NCBI RefSeq assembly: GCF_023278185.1
Contig: NZ_CP066356.1
Coordinates: forward strand, 7,122,001-7,186,000
Reading direction: 5' to 3'
Origin: Bradyrhizobium elkanii USDA 76
GTDB taxonomy: Bacteria; Pseudomonadota; Alphaproteobacteria; Rhizobiales; Xanthobacteraceae
Length of the DNA: 64,000 bases
The notes beneath the pieces are model-generated. The model made no database searches and was not told the origin of the DNA. It saw nothing but the letters and a program-made list of their open reading frames with translations. A program made the translations under genes and the position numbers. Shown in pieces: positions 9,194-18,294 of the stretch; position 1 is the first letter of the stretch, and each line of letters begins with the position of its first letter.

Positions 9194-10219
9194 GTGAAAA
9201 ACAGCCCTCCTCCAAGACTAACGTGCGGCATTTTCGACCATTTGGACGACGACGGTCGCGATGTCGCGCGACAATACGAAGATCGCCTCAAGTTGGCGGA
9301 AGTGTGTGATTCTCTGGGATTTTACGCTTATCACCTAGCCGAGCATCACTGCACACCACATGGCAGAGGGCCGTCGCCGAATCTGTTTTTATCGAGCGTC
9401 GCGCAGCGTACCCAGAGACTGCGCGTTGGTCCGCTGGTCCTGTTGCTCAACCTCTATCATCCTTTGCGCGCGTTCGAAGAGATCTGCATGCTTGACCAAT
9501 TGAGCGGCGGCAGGCTCGAGCTCGGTATCGGACGTGGCTCCCTGCCGACCGAATGGGGCTATTTCGGCGTCAGCGCGGACGCGGCGCCAGAGCGTTATGA
9601 GGAAGCCAGCGAAATCCTAAATGCCGCGCTTAAGGGGCATACGCTATCCTATCACGGACGATTTTTTGAGCTGAGCGAGATACCTTTGACCATGAAGCCT
9701 CATCAGCATCCATGTCCGCCGACCTGGATCACGAGCAGCCGGACCGAGTCGGCGGAATGGGCCGCTGAAAATGGCGCCAATCTGGCGTGCCAAGGCCGCT
9801 CCTCAGCTGTCCGAAACATTACGAATGCGTTCCGCTCGCATCGGGCGGGCATGACGGACGCGGACGATCGGGAGCCGTTTCTTGGTCTGCTCCGCATGGT
9901 CGTGATTGCGCAGTCTGACCGAGACGCCCATGCAGCAGCGGAAACCGCTTATCAGCGATGGCTCGAGAGCTTTAGATTCGTATACGAGCTGAACGCCATT
10001 CCGACACCACCTACCCTGCCGCTGACCTTCGATGCAGCGCTCGAGAACGAATTGTGCGTCGTCGGAACACCAGCTTCCGCCCGACAGCTCCTTCTTAACC
10101 AGATGGAGGAAGCGGGCGCCAACTACCTACTTTGCCAGCTTGCATTCGGGAACCTCCCGCTGGAAACTTCTCTATACACCGCAACCACAATCAGATCCGA
10201 GATCATCGCCAGACAATGA
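9194..10219 (+). CDS. Luciferase-like (LLM class) flavin-dependent monooxygenase
   Basis: This 341-residue protein is of the bacterial luciferase-like superfamily, flavin-dependent oxidoreductases with a TIM barrel. Motifs include CDSLGFYAYHLAEHHCTPHG near residue 45, the RVGPLVLLLNLYHPLRAFEE block, and DQLSGGRLELGIGRG, which binds the flavin phosphate. The frame is open from 9071, but I prefer the GTG at 9194 because GGAG lies 8 bp before it and the family usually begins with a few residues before the first strand. The substrate is unknown. It stands alone, with a strong hairpin 80 bp after its stop. Confidence 0.85.
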   Translation: MKNSPPPRLTCGIFDHLDDDGRDVARQYEDRLKLAEVCDSLGFYAYHLAEHHCTPHGRGPSPNLFLSSVAQRTQRLRVGPLVLLLNLYHPLRAFEEICMLDQLSGGRLELGIGRGSLPTEWGYFGVSADAAPERYEEASEILNAALKGHTLSYHGRFFELSEIPLTMKPHQHPCPPTWITSSRTESAEWAAENGANLACQGRSSAVRNITNAFRSHRAGMTDADDREPFLGLLRMVVIAQSDRDAHAAAETAYQRWLESFRFVYELNAIPTPPTLPLTFDAALENELCVVGTPASARQLLLNQMEEAGANYLLCQLAFGNLPLETSLYTATTIRSEIIARQ

Positions 10220-10298
10220 CTATCCGATTTTGGCACCTCAGAGAGGCAGCGCGTCGCGACCTCCATCTATGATTGGATGTCCCGAAGTCGCTTATCTA

Positions 10299-10328
10299 GG
10301 ACCTCCTGCCTTATTCAGCAGGAGGTCC
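10299..10328 (+). terminator. Hairpin downstream of the monooxygenase gene
   Basis: GGACCTCCTG (10299-10308) and CAGGAGGTCC (10319-10328) form a perfect 10-bp stem with a 10-nt loop. There is no T run after it, so it may be a transcript-stabilising hairpin or a weak terminator rather than a classical one. Confidence 0.45.
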
Positions 10329-11164
10329 AAAGACCGATGAGGACTGACTCGCCCCGATGACCATCGTGCAGGCCTCTCGGCCGACGTCGTCGGCGGTGAC
10401 GTGAACTGATTTGGAGAGCGGCGGCATGTCAAGCCAACGTTGTTCATATGCTGCTGGCCTCATGCGTCTTCCAGAGCGGATCCCCCGATCGCGCGCGCTA
10501 TCCGCGAGCTGGATGCATCCCATCAAAACTTTCGATTTTACCGTTCTTAACCAAATACCCCATAGTCAATCGCCGATTTTCGGAAAGCAGCCCTTCACGA
10601 ACCACGTGTGACAATGAACCCAGTTTGCTTTGAGCGTCGTCGCCGGGCATCTCCAGCCGCGCGTGCCTGCATCACCAATGAGACTACCCCATCCTGCAAA
10701 TCGCGGCACGTGCTGCGCACCCATAGTCGGATGGCGCATCGCAACGTCCCACGCGCCATCTACCGCGTAGTCGCCGACCTAATTGTCGTCATGCTAAAGG
10801 CGTTCCAGGAGATTGGCTCTCACGCACTCTTATCGGCTGGGGTCCATGCGTGCGCCGGCTAGGCCTCTGACAAGCGAACTGGGCCCTCGGCCAAGGCGAA
10901 CCGGACCCCCACATCATCGTGGTCGGCGATTCTCACTCGCTCACACCCTCAGCGCTACTCGGCGCTGGCCGCCTTCACCTGCTTTCTGCAAACTTGCACC
11001 GCGGTCATCTCATTCTATGCGCTGTTCGCGACTGACTGCGCGTGTGCACAGCCTTCTGCAGCGGCAATTCGTTCTCGTCACGCGCCTGCAGCCCCGCGAA
11101 CGCGACAAACGACGCACCTCTTTACTTAGCCTAGGCCTGCTCTTAATTACTCTGGAGAAACACC
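10329..11164. other. Gene-poor interval
   Basis: Several short open frames, none with a recognisable motif or ribosome site. CTGGAG just before 11165 belongs to the next gene. Confidence 0.5.
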
Positions 11165-11539
11165 GTGGAACTCGATCCTTCCAATTCGCGTATACAGGAC
11201 CTGAAGCACCGCATCGACCTGCAACTGGGCATCGTTGCCGCCCTCATCGGTGAAGAAGGCAACGAACTCGAAGCGGTCCGGCTGCTTAACGCACTCACAA
11301 ACGAAATGATAAATGCGGAGCTTGCGCTCGGTCAGCTCGGCGATGCGAGGACCAACGGCTACACTAGCGACGGGCAAACAGCGCGAATGTCGGCGGACCG
11401 CGGCATCTATCATCCAGAAGACCTTCAGGCCTTGGGCCGGCTTTTCGATCAAACAGTGGCAGCTTTACCTGAGGCTCTGCGTACGCCTGCCAACCGAATT
11501 AAGATCGCCAAACTGATTCTGTCGCGTGCAGCGGAGTGA
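11165..11539 (+). CDS. Small conserved protein, paralogue of 5419-5628
   Basis: This is a 124-residue protein of unknown function with a GTG start at 11165 preceded by CTGGAG. The N-terminal half (residues 1-60) is helical and acidic. The C-terminal half carries the pattern HPEDLQALGRLFDQ, then RTPANRIKIAKLIL, shared with the 69-residue protein upstream of nolA. No signal peptide or membrane span. The shared half probably forms a small helical domain. It is isolated from other genes. Confidence 0.65.
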   Translation: MELDPSNSRIQDLKHRIDLQLGIVAALIGEEGNELEAVRLLNALTNEMINAELALGQLGDARTNGYTSDGQTARMSADRGIYHPEDLQALGRLFDQTVAALPEALRTPANRIKIAKLILSRAAE

Positions 11540-12587
11540 CGTTCGATTCGGTGTACTCCGGCCGTTGAGGACGCGATGAAACGCCATTCATAGCTGGGCT
11601 TACGCCGCGCTGCGGTTTTGCGCGCCCAGCACCGCAGCAAGGCTCAAGATTCAATGGGCTTATGTCTCGCGAGCGAGCCGCTTCCGTTGCCCTGTCATAT
11701 TGCAACCTCCGGCATCACAGCGGGGTTTGAAAGGACGCCATCGCGCCGGGGAGGTCATCATCGACTCTCATCTCAGCTGGACTTTCTTGTATCAAGTACA
11801 TCGTATCTATAATGACTTATATTCCGCAGCTAAGCGAATGAATGCGAAGCAACGTATGTGGCGACGCAGAGGCATGGTTGTCTCGTTCGGTACGTTTTCC
11901 TCAATGGTTCGGCGCTTGTGTTGCGGCAGCACCTCTTACATCCCGCAACGCACTACATTCCACGGCTCCTTGCAGGACAACACCAACCAGATCATCGCAA
12001 TTACCCCGCATCTCGTCACCGCCTTCTCTACTGCACTCCCACTTGACGCAAAACGTCACACCACGCGGCCATGCGAACGGGTCAAACAACAGAAAGACGG
12101 GCGCGCCGTCGATCATGTTAGAACGCCGACAAACACTGTCCAGACTGCGTCACGCGCTTAGGCGGTGAATCGTACAAAACGGTCAATACTGGGGTTCAAA
12201 CGCTTCGTATTTCGAGGTTACGAATGTGGTGAAAGGTCAGCTCGTCCGCTAGCACCGTCGCGCCGACCCAATCTGGCCCGCTCTTCTAGTTTCTTGGATT
12301 AGCCACCACCACCGACCGCAAGCAATTTGGGCAATTCGGCATGAAAGCGCGCGATAACGCACGCCCGCCTTCGAGTGATACAGAATCATTGAACTGAATT
12401 TGATACTACGACGTTCGGTCATCCGCGCTTCAATAAGCGTCTGTATAAATCTGATCGTAGCGTCGACAGTGGCTCGATGCGTGAGCGCGCCTACGGACCC
12501 GATCTCTTGCTTGCTTGATAGGCCACCGGCACTCGATGCTTCGACAACGCGACCTCTTCGTATTCAAGATATCGATTGGAGTTTGAG
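11540..12587. other. Gene-poor interval of about 1 kb
   Basis: No gene supported. Overlapping short frames on both strands lack family motifs and look like non-coding or decayed DNA. Confidence 0.5.
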
Positions 12588-12860
12588 ATGGATCAGATCT
12601 CATCCGAGCAGATGCAGGCGCCCGAAATTCTCGTGAGCGCCGCGTTTGACAAGGCGTGGCGCTTTGTCGAGAAGGATCCGCTGCTGGCACATAATCACAA
12701 GACAGTACTTCATAGCCGATTGCGAGCTTCCCTGGAATCTTCGATAAGGAACGGCGAACGGAATACCTTGCATCTGGCGAACGAGGCGATACGAAAATTA
12801 CGCGCAGAATTGACAGCCTCGACCAAGGCAGCAAGATTACTCACACTTCCGCGGCAATAA
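12588..12860 (+). CDS. Hypothetical helical protein
   Basis: This 90-residue protein begins MDQISSEQMQAPEILV. The ATG at 12588 has GGAG about 7 bp upstream. The composition is normal for a soluble helical protein, with two amphipathic stretches (residues 10-45 and 55-80). There is no motif I can name. It stands alone. Confidence 0.55.
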   Translation: MDQISSEQMQAPEILVSAAFDKAWRFVEKDPLLAHNHKTVLHSRLRASLESSIRNGERNTLHLANEAIRKLRAELTASTKAARLLTLPRQ

Positions 12861-13478
12861 CGATCAGCTATGTCACTGCTCTCCGCAATCTTAAGTCGCA
12901 GATTAGCATTCTCGATACATGGTTGTCGCATTATTTTTCCACCACTATTTTGCCCGAACCGCTTCTGAACTAATGCAGCGGGTACAAAGCGCCAAGCGCT
13001 GGGCAAGTCAGCTAAGGGTCAGAGTAAGCGACGACGAGGCAGGATAAGCTCGTTACCCCTTAACGTGACACTGTGCATACGAAGATTCTACTCATGCCCT
13101 AAACTCGGGACGCGCTTGGACAACTTCAGCGTAATGCCTCGTTAGGCGCTGCCGCATCCGCAAGCGCGAAGCAAATTAGCTACTAGAAGCAGGCAAGCCG
13201 CATCGACCTTTTTGGCTCCTCCGCGGGCGCACAGAGACCGTTGAGAAGCGTGCAAGAGTTACTATCGGCGGTATTGACCTTCGCTCATGGTGCGTGCCTA
13301 TCGGCTAAGAGCATCTTGGTCGGGCTGTGCATGGCGATGAATGCGCGCCCAACAATCTGACGCAGCGTTCGATTCGACCCGTTTCTTGCAAAACAATGTT
13401 GTGCTGCAGTTACAGCAATTCGCGGCGATGTTGTTAAGACGCACAGCGCCGGGGGGCATCGAAAGGAACAACACTCGA
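12861..13478. other. Gene-poor interval before the outer-membrane protein gene
   Basis: No gene supported. It presumably contains the promoter of the gene at 13479, but I could not place one with confidence. Confidence 0.5.
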
Positions 13479-14201
13479 ATGAAGAATTTGCTGATTCTGA
13501 CTGCATGCATCGGCGCACTCGGTGCGGCCGCTCCCGCATTTGGCGCGGACTTCGCCGGGCAGCCCCTCAACGTCAAAGCGCCTCCGCTGCCGGTTGCCCC
13601 CCCAGTTACCGACTGGACCGGCTACTATATCGGTATCAATGGGGGCTGGGGATCGAGCCATAATTGCTGGGATTTCAATGGCGTCACTCCCGAGGGCTGC
13701 CATAATTCGGCTGGAGCCACCGTCGGTGGTCAGATTGGCTATCGTTGGCAGATCTTCAATACAGTCTATGGCATCGAAGGTCAGGGCAACTGGGCCGATT
13801 TCAACGGCTCCAATGTCAGCACCGCCTTCCCGGCAGACGTCATTGGCACCAAGACGGATGCGTTCGGCTTGCTAACCGGTCACATCGGTTACGCGTTCAA
13901 TGCCGTTCTGTTGTACGCTAAGGGCGGTGCTGCGGTGACCAGCAACACCTATCACATCAATTCAGTGACTACCGGAGCCGGGATTTCCAGGAACGACGAT
14001 GTGCGTTGGGGTGGTGCGCTGGGCGCAGGGGTCGAAGTCAGCCTCACGCCGAGTTGGTCGGCTGGCGTTGAGTATGACCATTTGTTCATGCAGGGCAGCA
14101 GCGTGCTCTTCCCAACATCCGGCGGCGATCGCGTCCACCAGGACGTCGATCTCATCTCGGCACGGCTCAATTACAAGTTCAGCCCGGCGTTTGGCAGATA
14201 G
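13479..14201 (+). CDS. Outer-membrane beta-barrel protein (Omp25/Omp31-like)
   Basis: This 240-residue protein has a Sec signal peptide (residues 1-22, ending in APAFGA) and a mature region starting ADFAGQPLNVKAPPLP, typical of the rhizobial outer-membrane barrels that begin with a proline-rich linker and then WTGYYIGINGGWG. Alternating short strands continue to the end, which closes in LISARLNYKF, a C-terminal strand ending close to an aromatic residue. The ATG at 13479 has AAAGGAA upstream; the frame is open further up but only this start gives a signal peptide. A strong terminator follows. Confidence 0.85.
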   Translation: MKNLLILTACIGALGAAAPAFGADFAGQPLNVKAPPLPVAPPVTDWTGYYIGINGGWGSSHNCWDFNGVTPEGCHNSAGATVGGQIGYRWQIFNTVYGIEGQGNWADFNGSNVSTAFPADVIGTKTDAFGLLTGHIGYAFNAVLLYAKGGAAVTSNTYHINSVTTGAGISRNDDVRWGGALGAGVEVSLTPSWSAGVEYDHLFMQGSSVLFPTSGGDRVHQDVDLISARLNYKFSPAFGR

Positions 14202-14233
14202 TGATATCCACGCCAGCGGCGTCGAATCGAGAT

Positions 14234-14261
14234 CCCCGACCGTCGGTCGGGGTTCTTTCTT
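14234..14261 (+). terminator. Rho-independent terminator
   Basis: CCCCGACC and GGTCGGGG form an 8-bp GC stem with a 3-nt loop, followed by TTCTTTCTT. It lies 32 bp after the stop of the outer-membrane protein gene. Confidence 0.9.
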
Positions 14262-14472
14262 CAAGTTCCTTTGACCAACAAGCACCCCCTGCCGGCCTTT
14301 TCCAAACACCAGTCGTCCCAGCTGGCTCATAGGCTGGATAAAACGCATCGCCGTGCTCCAACACTCGTTGAGGAGCTCCGATCCGACGCGACGAGGGGTT
14401 GCAATCGCTTGCCTCAACGGAAGCGCGAGCAACAATTAACCGTTGGCGCCAGCTCCAATTCGAGTGAGCAAT

Positions 14473-15198
14473 TCAAAAAACATTGAGGCGAATCGCAATA
14501 GCGACTGCCTGGATCCGGGTGGTCGCACCCAACTTTCGCATCGCGTTTTTGATATGAAAATTGACGGTATTCAAGCTGATTTCCAAGATCACCCCAATTT
14601 CCCATGACGATTTTCCCTCCGCCACCCACCGCATGCAAGTGATCTCCCGCTGCGACAGGGTCACTTTCTTCTCTCCGCCATTATTGCAAGGACGTGCGAT
14701 CTCGCCATGGGCGGTATGAAAGAGCGAAGCCAATGCGTTGAGATGGCCGATGCGGTCCTGAGGATCAACATCGTCGGATGGAGATGCAAACGACACCACC
14801 GATACACGGCCCAGCGGCCCAAACAACGGCACGCTCATACCATGCTTCAAGCCGGCCTCCCTGGCCTCGTCCAGTACGCGTCTCTCGTCTGGCTGAAGTT
14901 CATAGTGGTTCGCGAGTTGATCCCACAAAAACGGCCGCAACAGCATCGGCGTCCGCCGAACCACCGGATCGATGGTGTGATACTTGTGTTTGAAGTATCG
15001 CTCGCACCAATCTGGTGGCCACTTCACGGCCACGGTTGGGGGTGGATATTCCGCCAGGCGAAGTGGCTCAACGAAGTTGAGGGCGCCATAAGCAACCTCA
15101 CCGAACCCCTCTTCGGTGGCGCAGTTTACGAGGAGCTCGAACAGCGCTCTGAGCGAATGCGTCTGTTTTGCGCATTCAGTGAAGCTAAAACGATCCAT
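14473..15198 (-). CDS. LuxR-family quorum-sensing regulator (solo)
   Basis: This 241-residue protein has an autoinducer-binding domain (about residues 15-165) and a C-terminal LuxR helix-turn-helix (LSQREITCMRWVAEGKSSWE to the end). The positions that contact acyl-homoserine lactones in TraR/LuxR are all present: W64, Y68, D77, P78, W92 and G120. The start ATG at 15198 begins MDRFSFTECAK; the frame is open to 15399, but those extra residues look unrelated. There is no luxI-type synthase in the window, so it is a solo here, either sensing a signal made elsewhere in the genome or a foreign or plant signal. Confidence 0.85.
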   Translation of the reverse strand: MDRFSFTECAKQTHSLRALFELLVNCATEEGFGEVAYGALNFVEPLRLAEYPPPTVAVKWPPDWCERYFKHKYHTIDPVVRRTPMLLRPFLWDQLANHYELQPDERRVLDEAREAGLKHGMSVPLFGPLGRVSVVSFASPSDDVDPQDRIGHLNALASLFHTAHGEIARPCNNGGEKKVTLSQREITCMRWVAEGKSSWEIGVILEISLNTVNFHIKNAMRKLGATTRIQAVAIAIRLNVF

Positions 15199-16784
15199 GA
15201 TCGGCGGCTGAGGACGCCGATCATGGTCGGTGTCGCTGCGTTCGATTGCGCTTGTTTCAGGCGGAGCCAAGTTGGATTCCACGGCCTGAACCTCCCGGGT
15301 TTGCTCTACGAGAAGTCTGGAGCGCCCGCATGCTGCCAGACGCCATTTCCGAATTCGGGGCTCTGCCGGCCACTGCGGCGGCGTGATCGTCTTCGTCAAA
15401 CAACCGAGGCGCCGCTGCTATCCTGTGTCTTAAGCCGAACAACGCGACGCAACCGTAGCGCCGATGCCCATCCAATGTGATCTAACCGGCTCCCCTGTGA
15501 CGCGCTGGTAATCTAGGAATCGCCGCTGGGCCGGCCACCTTGATTGGTCCGCGCTCTCGATCTCTGACGCACATGCGGAGCGCGCGGATTTGAGGAAATC
15601 CGACTGTCCTAACGGTTCAGCCGGCGATACGAACCAAACAGCACGACCGGTTGCGGCGTCAGCATAGGTCAGATTGGCTCGTGCGAAACCCAGGTCCGGT
15701 GCGAATGAAGCTTCGCTGCATGTCAAGGTCGAGCACGAGCAGACTATAGGCACTGAGCTTCCCGAACGAGGTGAGCTAGGGTACGCCGACCCGCTGGCGG
15801 GCGCCGGCTCCCCACTGCGTGGTGTCACCGTCGATGCTCTGCTTGCCGGCGAAGGTGATAGTGGCGTCATTTTTCCTCCCCCTCTTGCGAATTCGCATCG
15901 CCAGCCCTTGGCCGATCCTGGGCCCCTCCGCCGCGTCGAGGACGCGATCGATAAGCAACATGCAGCAGAAACCCCAAGAGGTAACGACCTAGCATTAATG
16001 CGTGGTCTCTGAGGGGCGTGCAGGTCCGGCGCGAATAAATCGAAGGGGCGAATAGAAGTGGCGCCAACGATGCAACGAGAGACACGCGATGTCGCGAGAG
16101 CTCCTTGACGCAGAGGACACGTTGCATGTGCATCTCCAGAAGGGAGAGGACTTGGGATCGGACCAGCAAGTGTCATACCAGTTTTTGTGTTTGCACAATC
16201 ATTCGTGGAAGCAAGGGCTTGGCAAACGGGCGGTTCCAGTACATGGCGTATTGAAGCAATCGTGACATCGGAAGGAAACGCGACAGCACCATTTGCGCGA
16301 GCCGCGGCACCAATTGATCCAGATCAAAAAAAGAATGCCGTTTTCGCGACGGCAGCCCCTCCAACGCGTCGATATCCCAAGCGCAGCGAACTTCTGGCCT
16401 GAAAGCACGGAGGCTGGCCGATCAGAGATCGACGACAAACACGGGTCCGATCACCGGCAACCGACCTTGCATGTGTAACGGCTCGGAATGCCCGTGGACG
16501 TCAGGCGAGGTCGGGAGTACTGCCTACCCGACATGCGTTGTCCATCCACCTGCAAGAGTCTTGGGCAGTCCAGTCAACTACCCAACTTGACAATTGATGG
16601 AGACGATCGACACATGGCAATCGTCATGCAATTTGGGTTGAGGATCGGTCCGGCAGCGCATTCTGACTAAACTCGGAATTCAAAGCAACAACCCCGCGGG
16701 AAAGACAATTGCACCTCGCCTCGGGAGGGCATCCTTGATGCGGTTCGCAACCAAGGCGAAGCGCGTCGCCAAAACCGGTGAAGT
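15199..16784. other. Gene-poor interval with possible coding relics
   Basis: No intact gene. On the minus strand 16173-16364 reads like the tail of a real protein (the pattern YAMYWNRPFAKPLLPR is protein-like), but it has no usable start and I do not recognise it. A perfect FNR/FixK-like palindrome at 16314-16327 lies within this relic and may be chance. Confidence 0.4.
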
Positions 16785-17501
16785 ATGTTTTCTCTGGTCC
16801 TGGCGATCATCTCACTGCTCTATACGACCGTTGGCCAGGCGGGTGGTACTGCATTTCTGGCGCTAATGGCTTTTGCTGCTCTGCCATCGACAGAGATGCG
16901 CCCGACGGCGCTTGGTCTCAACATTGTTGTCGCGACTTACGCTACATGGGTCTTCAACCGCAACAAAGTCGTCGACTGGATAATGCTGCGTCCGCTTCTG
17001 CTCTCATCGATGCCGGCGGCGTTTGCCGGTGGCCTTATGGTGCTCGGAGAAGACATTTATAAGACGCTGACCGGGGTCGTCATTCTACTGGCAGGAGCCG
17101 TGATGATCGTGCGGCGTGGAGGCGCCGCCGATCGCATTTGCGAAAATCCGATCTGGGGAACGGTGGGCATTGGAGCGGCGATTGGCCTGGTTTCCGGCCT
17201 GACCGGCGTCGGCGGCGGGGTGTTCCTCGCCCCGACGCTCATCGCCCTGAATTGGGCGTCGCCGAAGCAGAGCGCCGCGCTGTCGCCCCCATTTATTCTG
17301 GCTAATTCCACAATCGGCTTCGTTGGAGCTCTTCTCGCTGGTCAATTTCCGTCTTCGTATTTCTGGCTTTACGCAGTCGCCGCGCTGGGGGGTGCCGTCG
17401 CAGGCACGATGATCGGCCTGAAATGGATGAGCCAGACAACTGCCAGGTTCATTCTCGTGGCGGTTCTATTCGTTGCCGGTATCCAATTGGTTTGCGCATG
17501 A
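16785..17501 (+). CDS. TSUP-family membrane permease (TauE/SafE type)
   Basis: This 238-residue integral membrane protein has about seven to eight hydrophobic segments and the two family motifs: GQAGGTAFLALMAFAALP near the N-terminus and the repeat GLVSGLTGVGGGVFLAPTLI at about residue 130. TSUP proteins move sulfur-containing or organic anions such as sulfite or sulfoacetate; the substrate here is unknown. The ATG at 16785 gives a typical length. No neighbouring sulfur-metabolism gene is present. Confidence 0.85.
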   Translation: MFSLVLAIISLLYTTVGQAGGTAFLALMAFAALPSTEMRPTALGLNIVVATYATWVFNRNKVVDWIMLRPLLLSSMPAAFAGGLMVLGEDIYKTLTGVVILLAGAVMIVRRGGAADRICENPIWGTVGIGAAIGLVSGLTGVGGGVFLAPTLIALNWASPKQSAALSPPFILANSTIGFVGALLAGQFPSSYFWLYAVAALGGAVAGTMIGLKWMSQTTARFILVAVLFVAGIQLVCA

Positions 17502-17908
17502 TCGCGCAGCTGAAGCGCGACCAATGAAGACCTGAACTGGATAATCTTACGAAGATTGATAACTGTAAAAGCAAGCGCAAAAGCAAGCGACATAAAGCGC
17601 TAGGCGGACAGAAACGCATCGTCAGATAGCGATCGCGTGAGAAGTTGGTCGGACTCGGATCCGGGATTAGCAAAACCTGACACTTGGTTGTGAATTGGTG
17701 AGCTGCCTGTATTGGCGATGGGACGTCGCCGAGCCAAGGCGCCCCGACGCACTTTGCCGGGGTTGGAAGTGCGCCGGGTCCGCCCCAACATCATCAGTAC
17801 ATCCGTGACGATGCTTGCGGCAATGAGACAAGCAGCGTGGCGGAAATGAGGCCTGTCCATTTTTTTGGGCGTGGCGTCTAAAATGCTTTCTGCGTGGCTC
17901 CAAGAGCC

Positions 17909-17939
17909 TTGAATCTCACGTAGCGTCAGGTTGTATGAT
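17909..17939 (+). promoter_or_regulatory. MerR-type promoter upstream of the hemN-like gene
   Basis: TTGAAT (17909-17914), 19-bp spacer CTCACGTAGCGTCAGGTTG, and -10 TATGAT (17934-17939). The spacer agrees with the nolA promoter spacer at 16 of 19 positions by eye. It lies about 355 bp before the hemN-like start, and no other gene lies between. Confidence 0.75.
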
Positions 17940-18294
17940 CTCGCGCTTGTCGCGCCTCATCTAATGAGCAACTTCTTATCCATGGTATCTCCAACGGACA
18001 CGTCCTGCTCATGGCATCTATCCGAGAGCTGCCGCCTATAGCGAAGGAAGGTGAGCGATGAGAAGCCGCTCCACCCGGACCTGCGCGGGATGTCGCTTGC
18101 CTCGCGGTGATGGGTCGAGATGGTGGATCACATCCACGCTCGCAGCGCAGCCTTCGGCCCTGGATACCTCTCGCCACGTCAGTCCCTAGGCCGTGATATC
18201 GAGAACGGAATTCCGATTTCGACTTAGTTCGGACCAGTTGACATAACTCAAAGACACAGGAGGGCGCATCGGCCAGCTTCGCGGCTGTATAAGC

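Noticed and set aside
16314..16327. Perfect FNR/FixK-like palindrome TTGATCCAGATCAA
   Set aside because: It lies inside a minus-strand coding relic, 458 bp before the nearest plus-strand gene, too far for a normal promoter. Probably chance.
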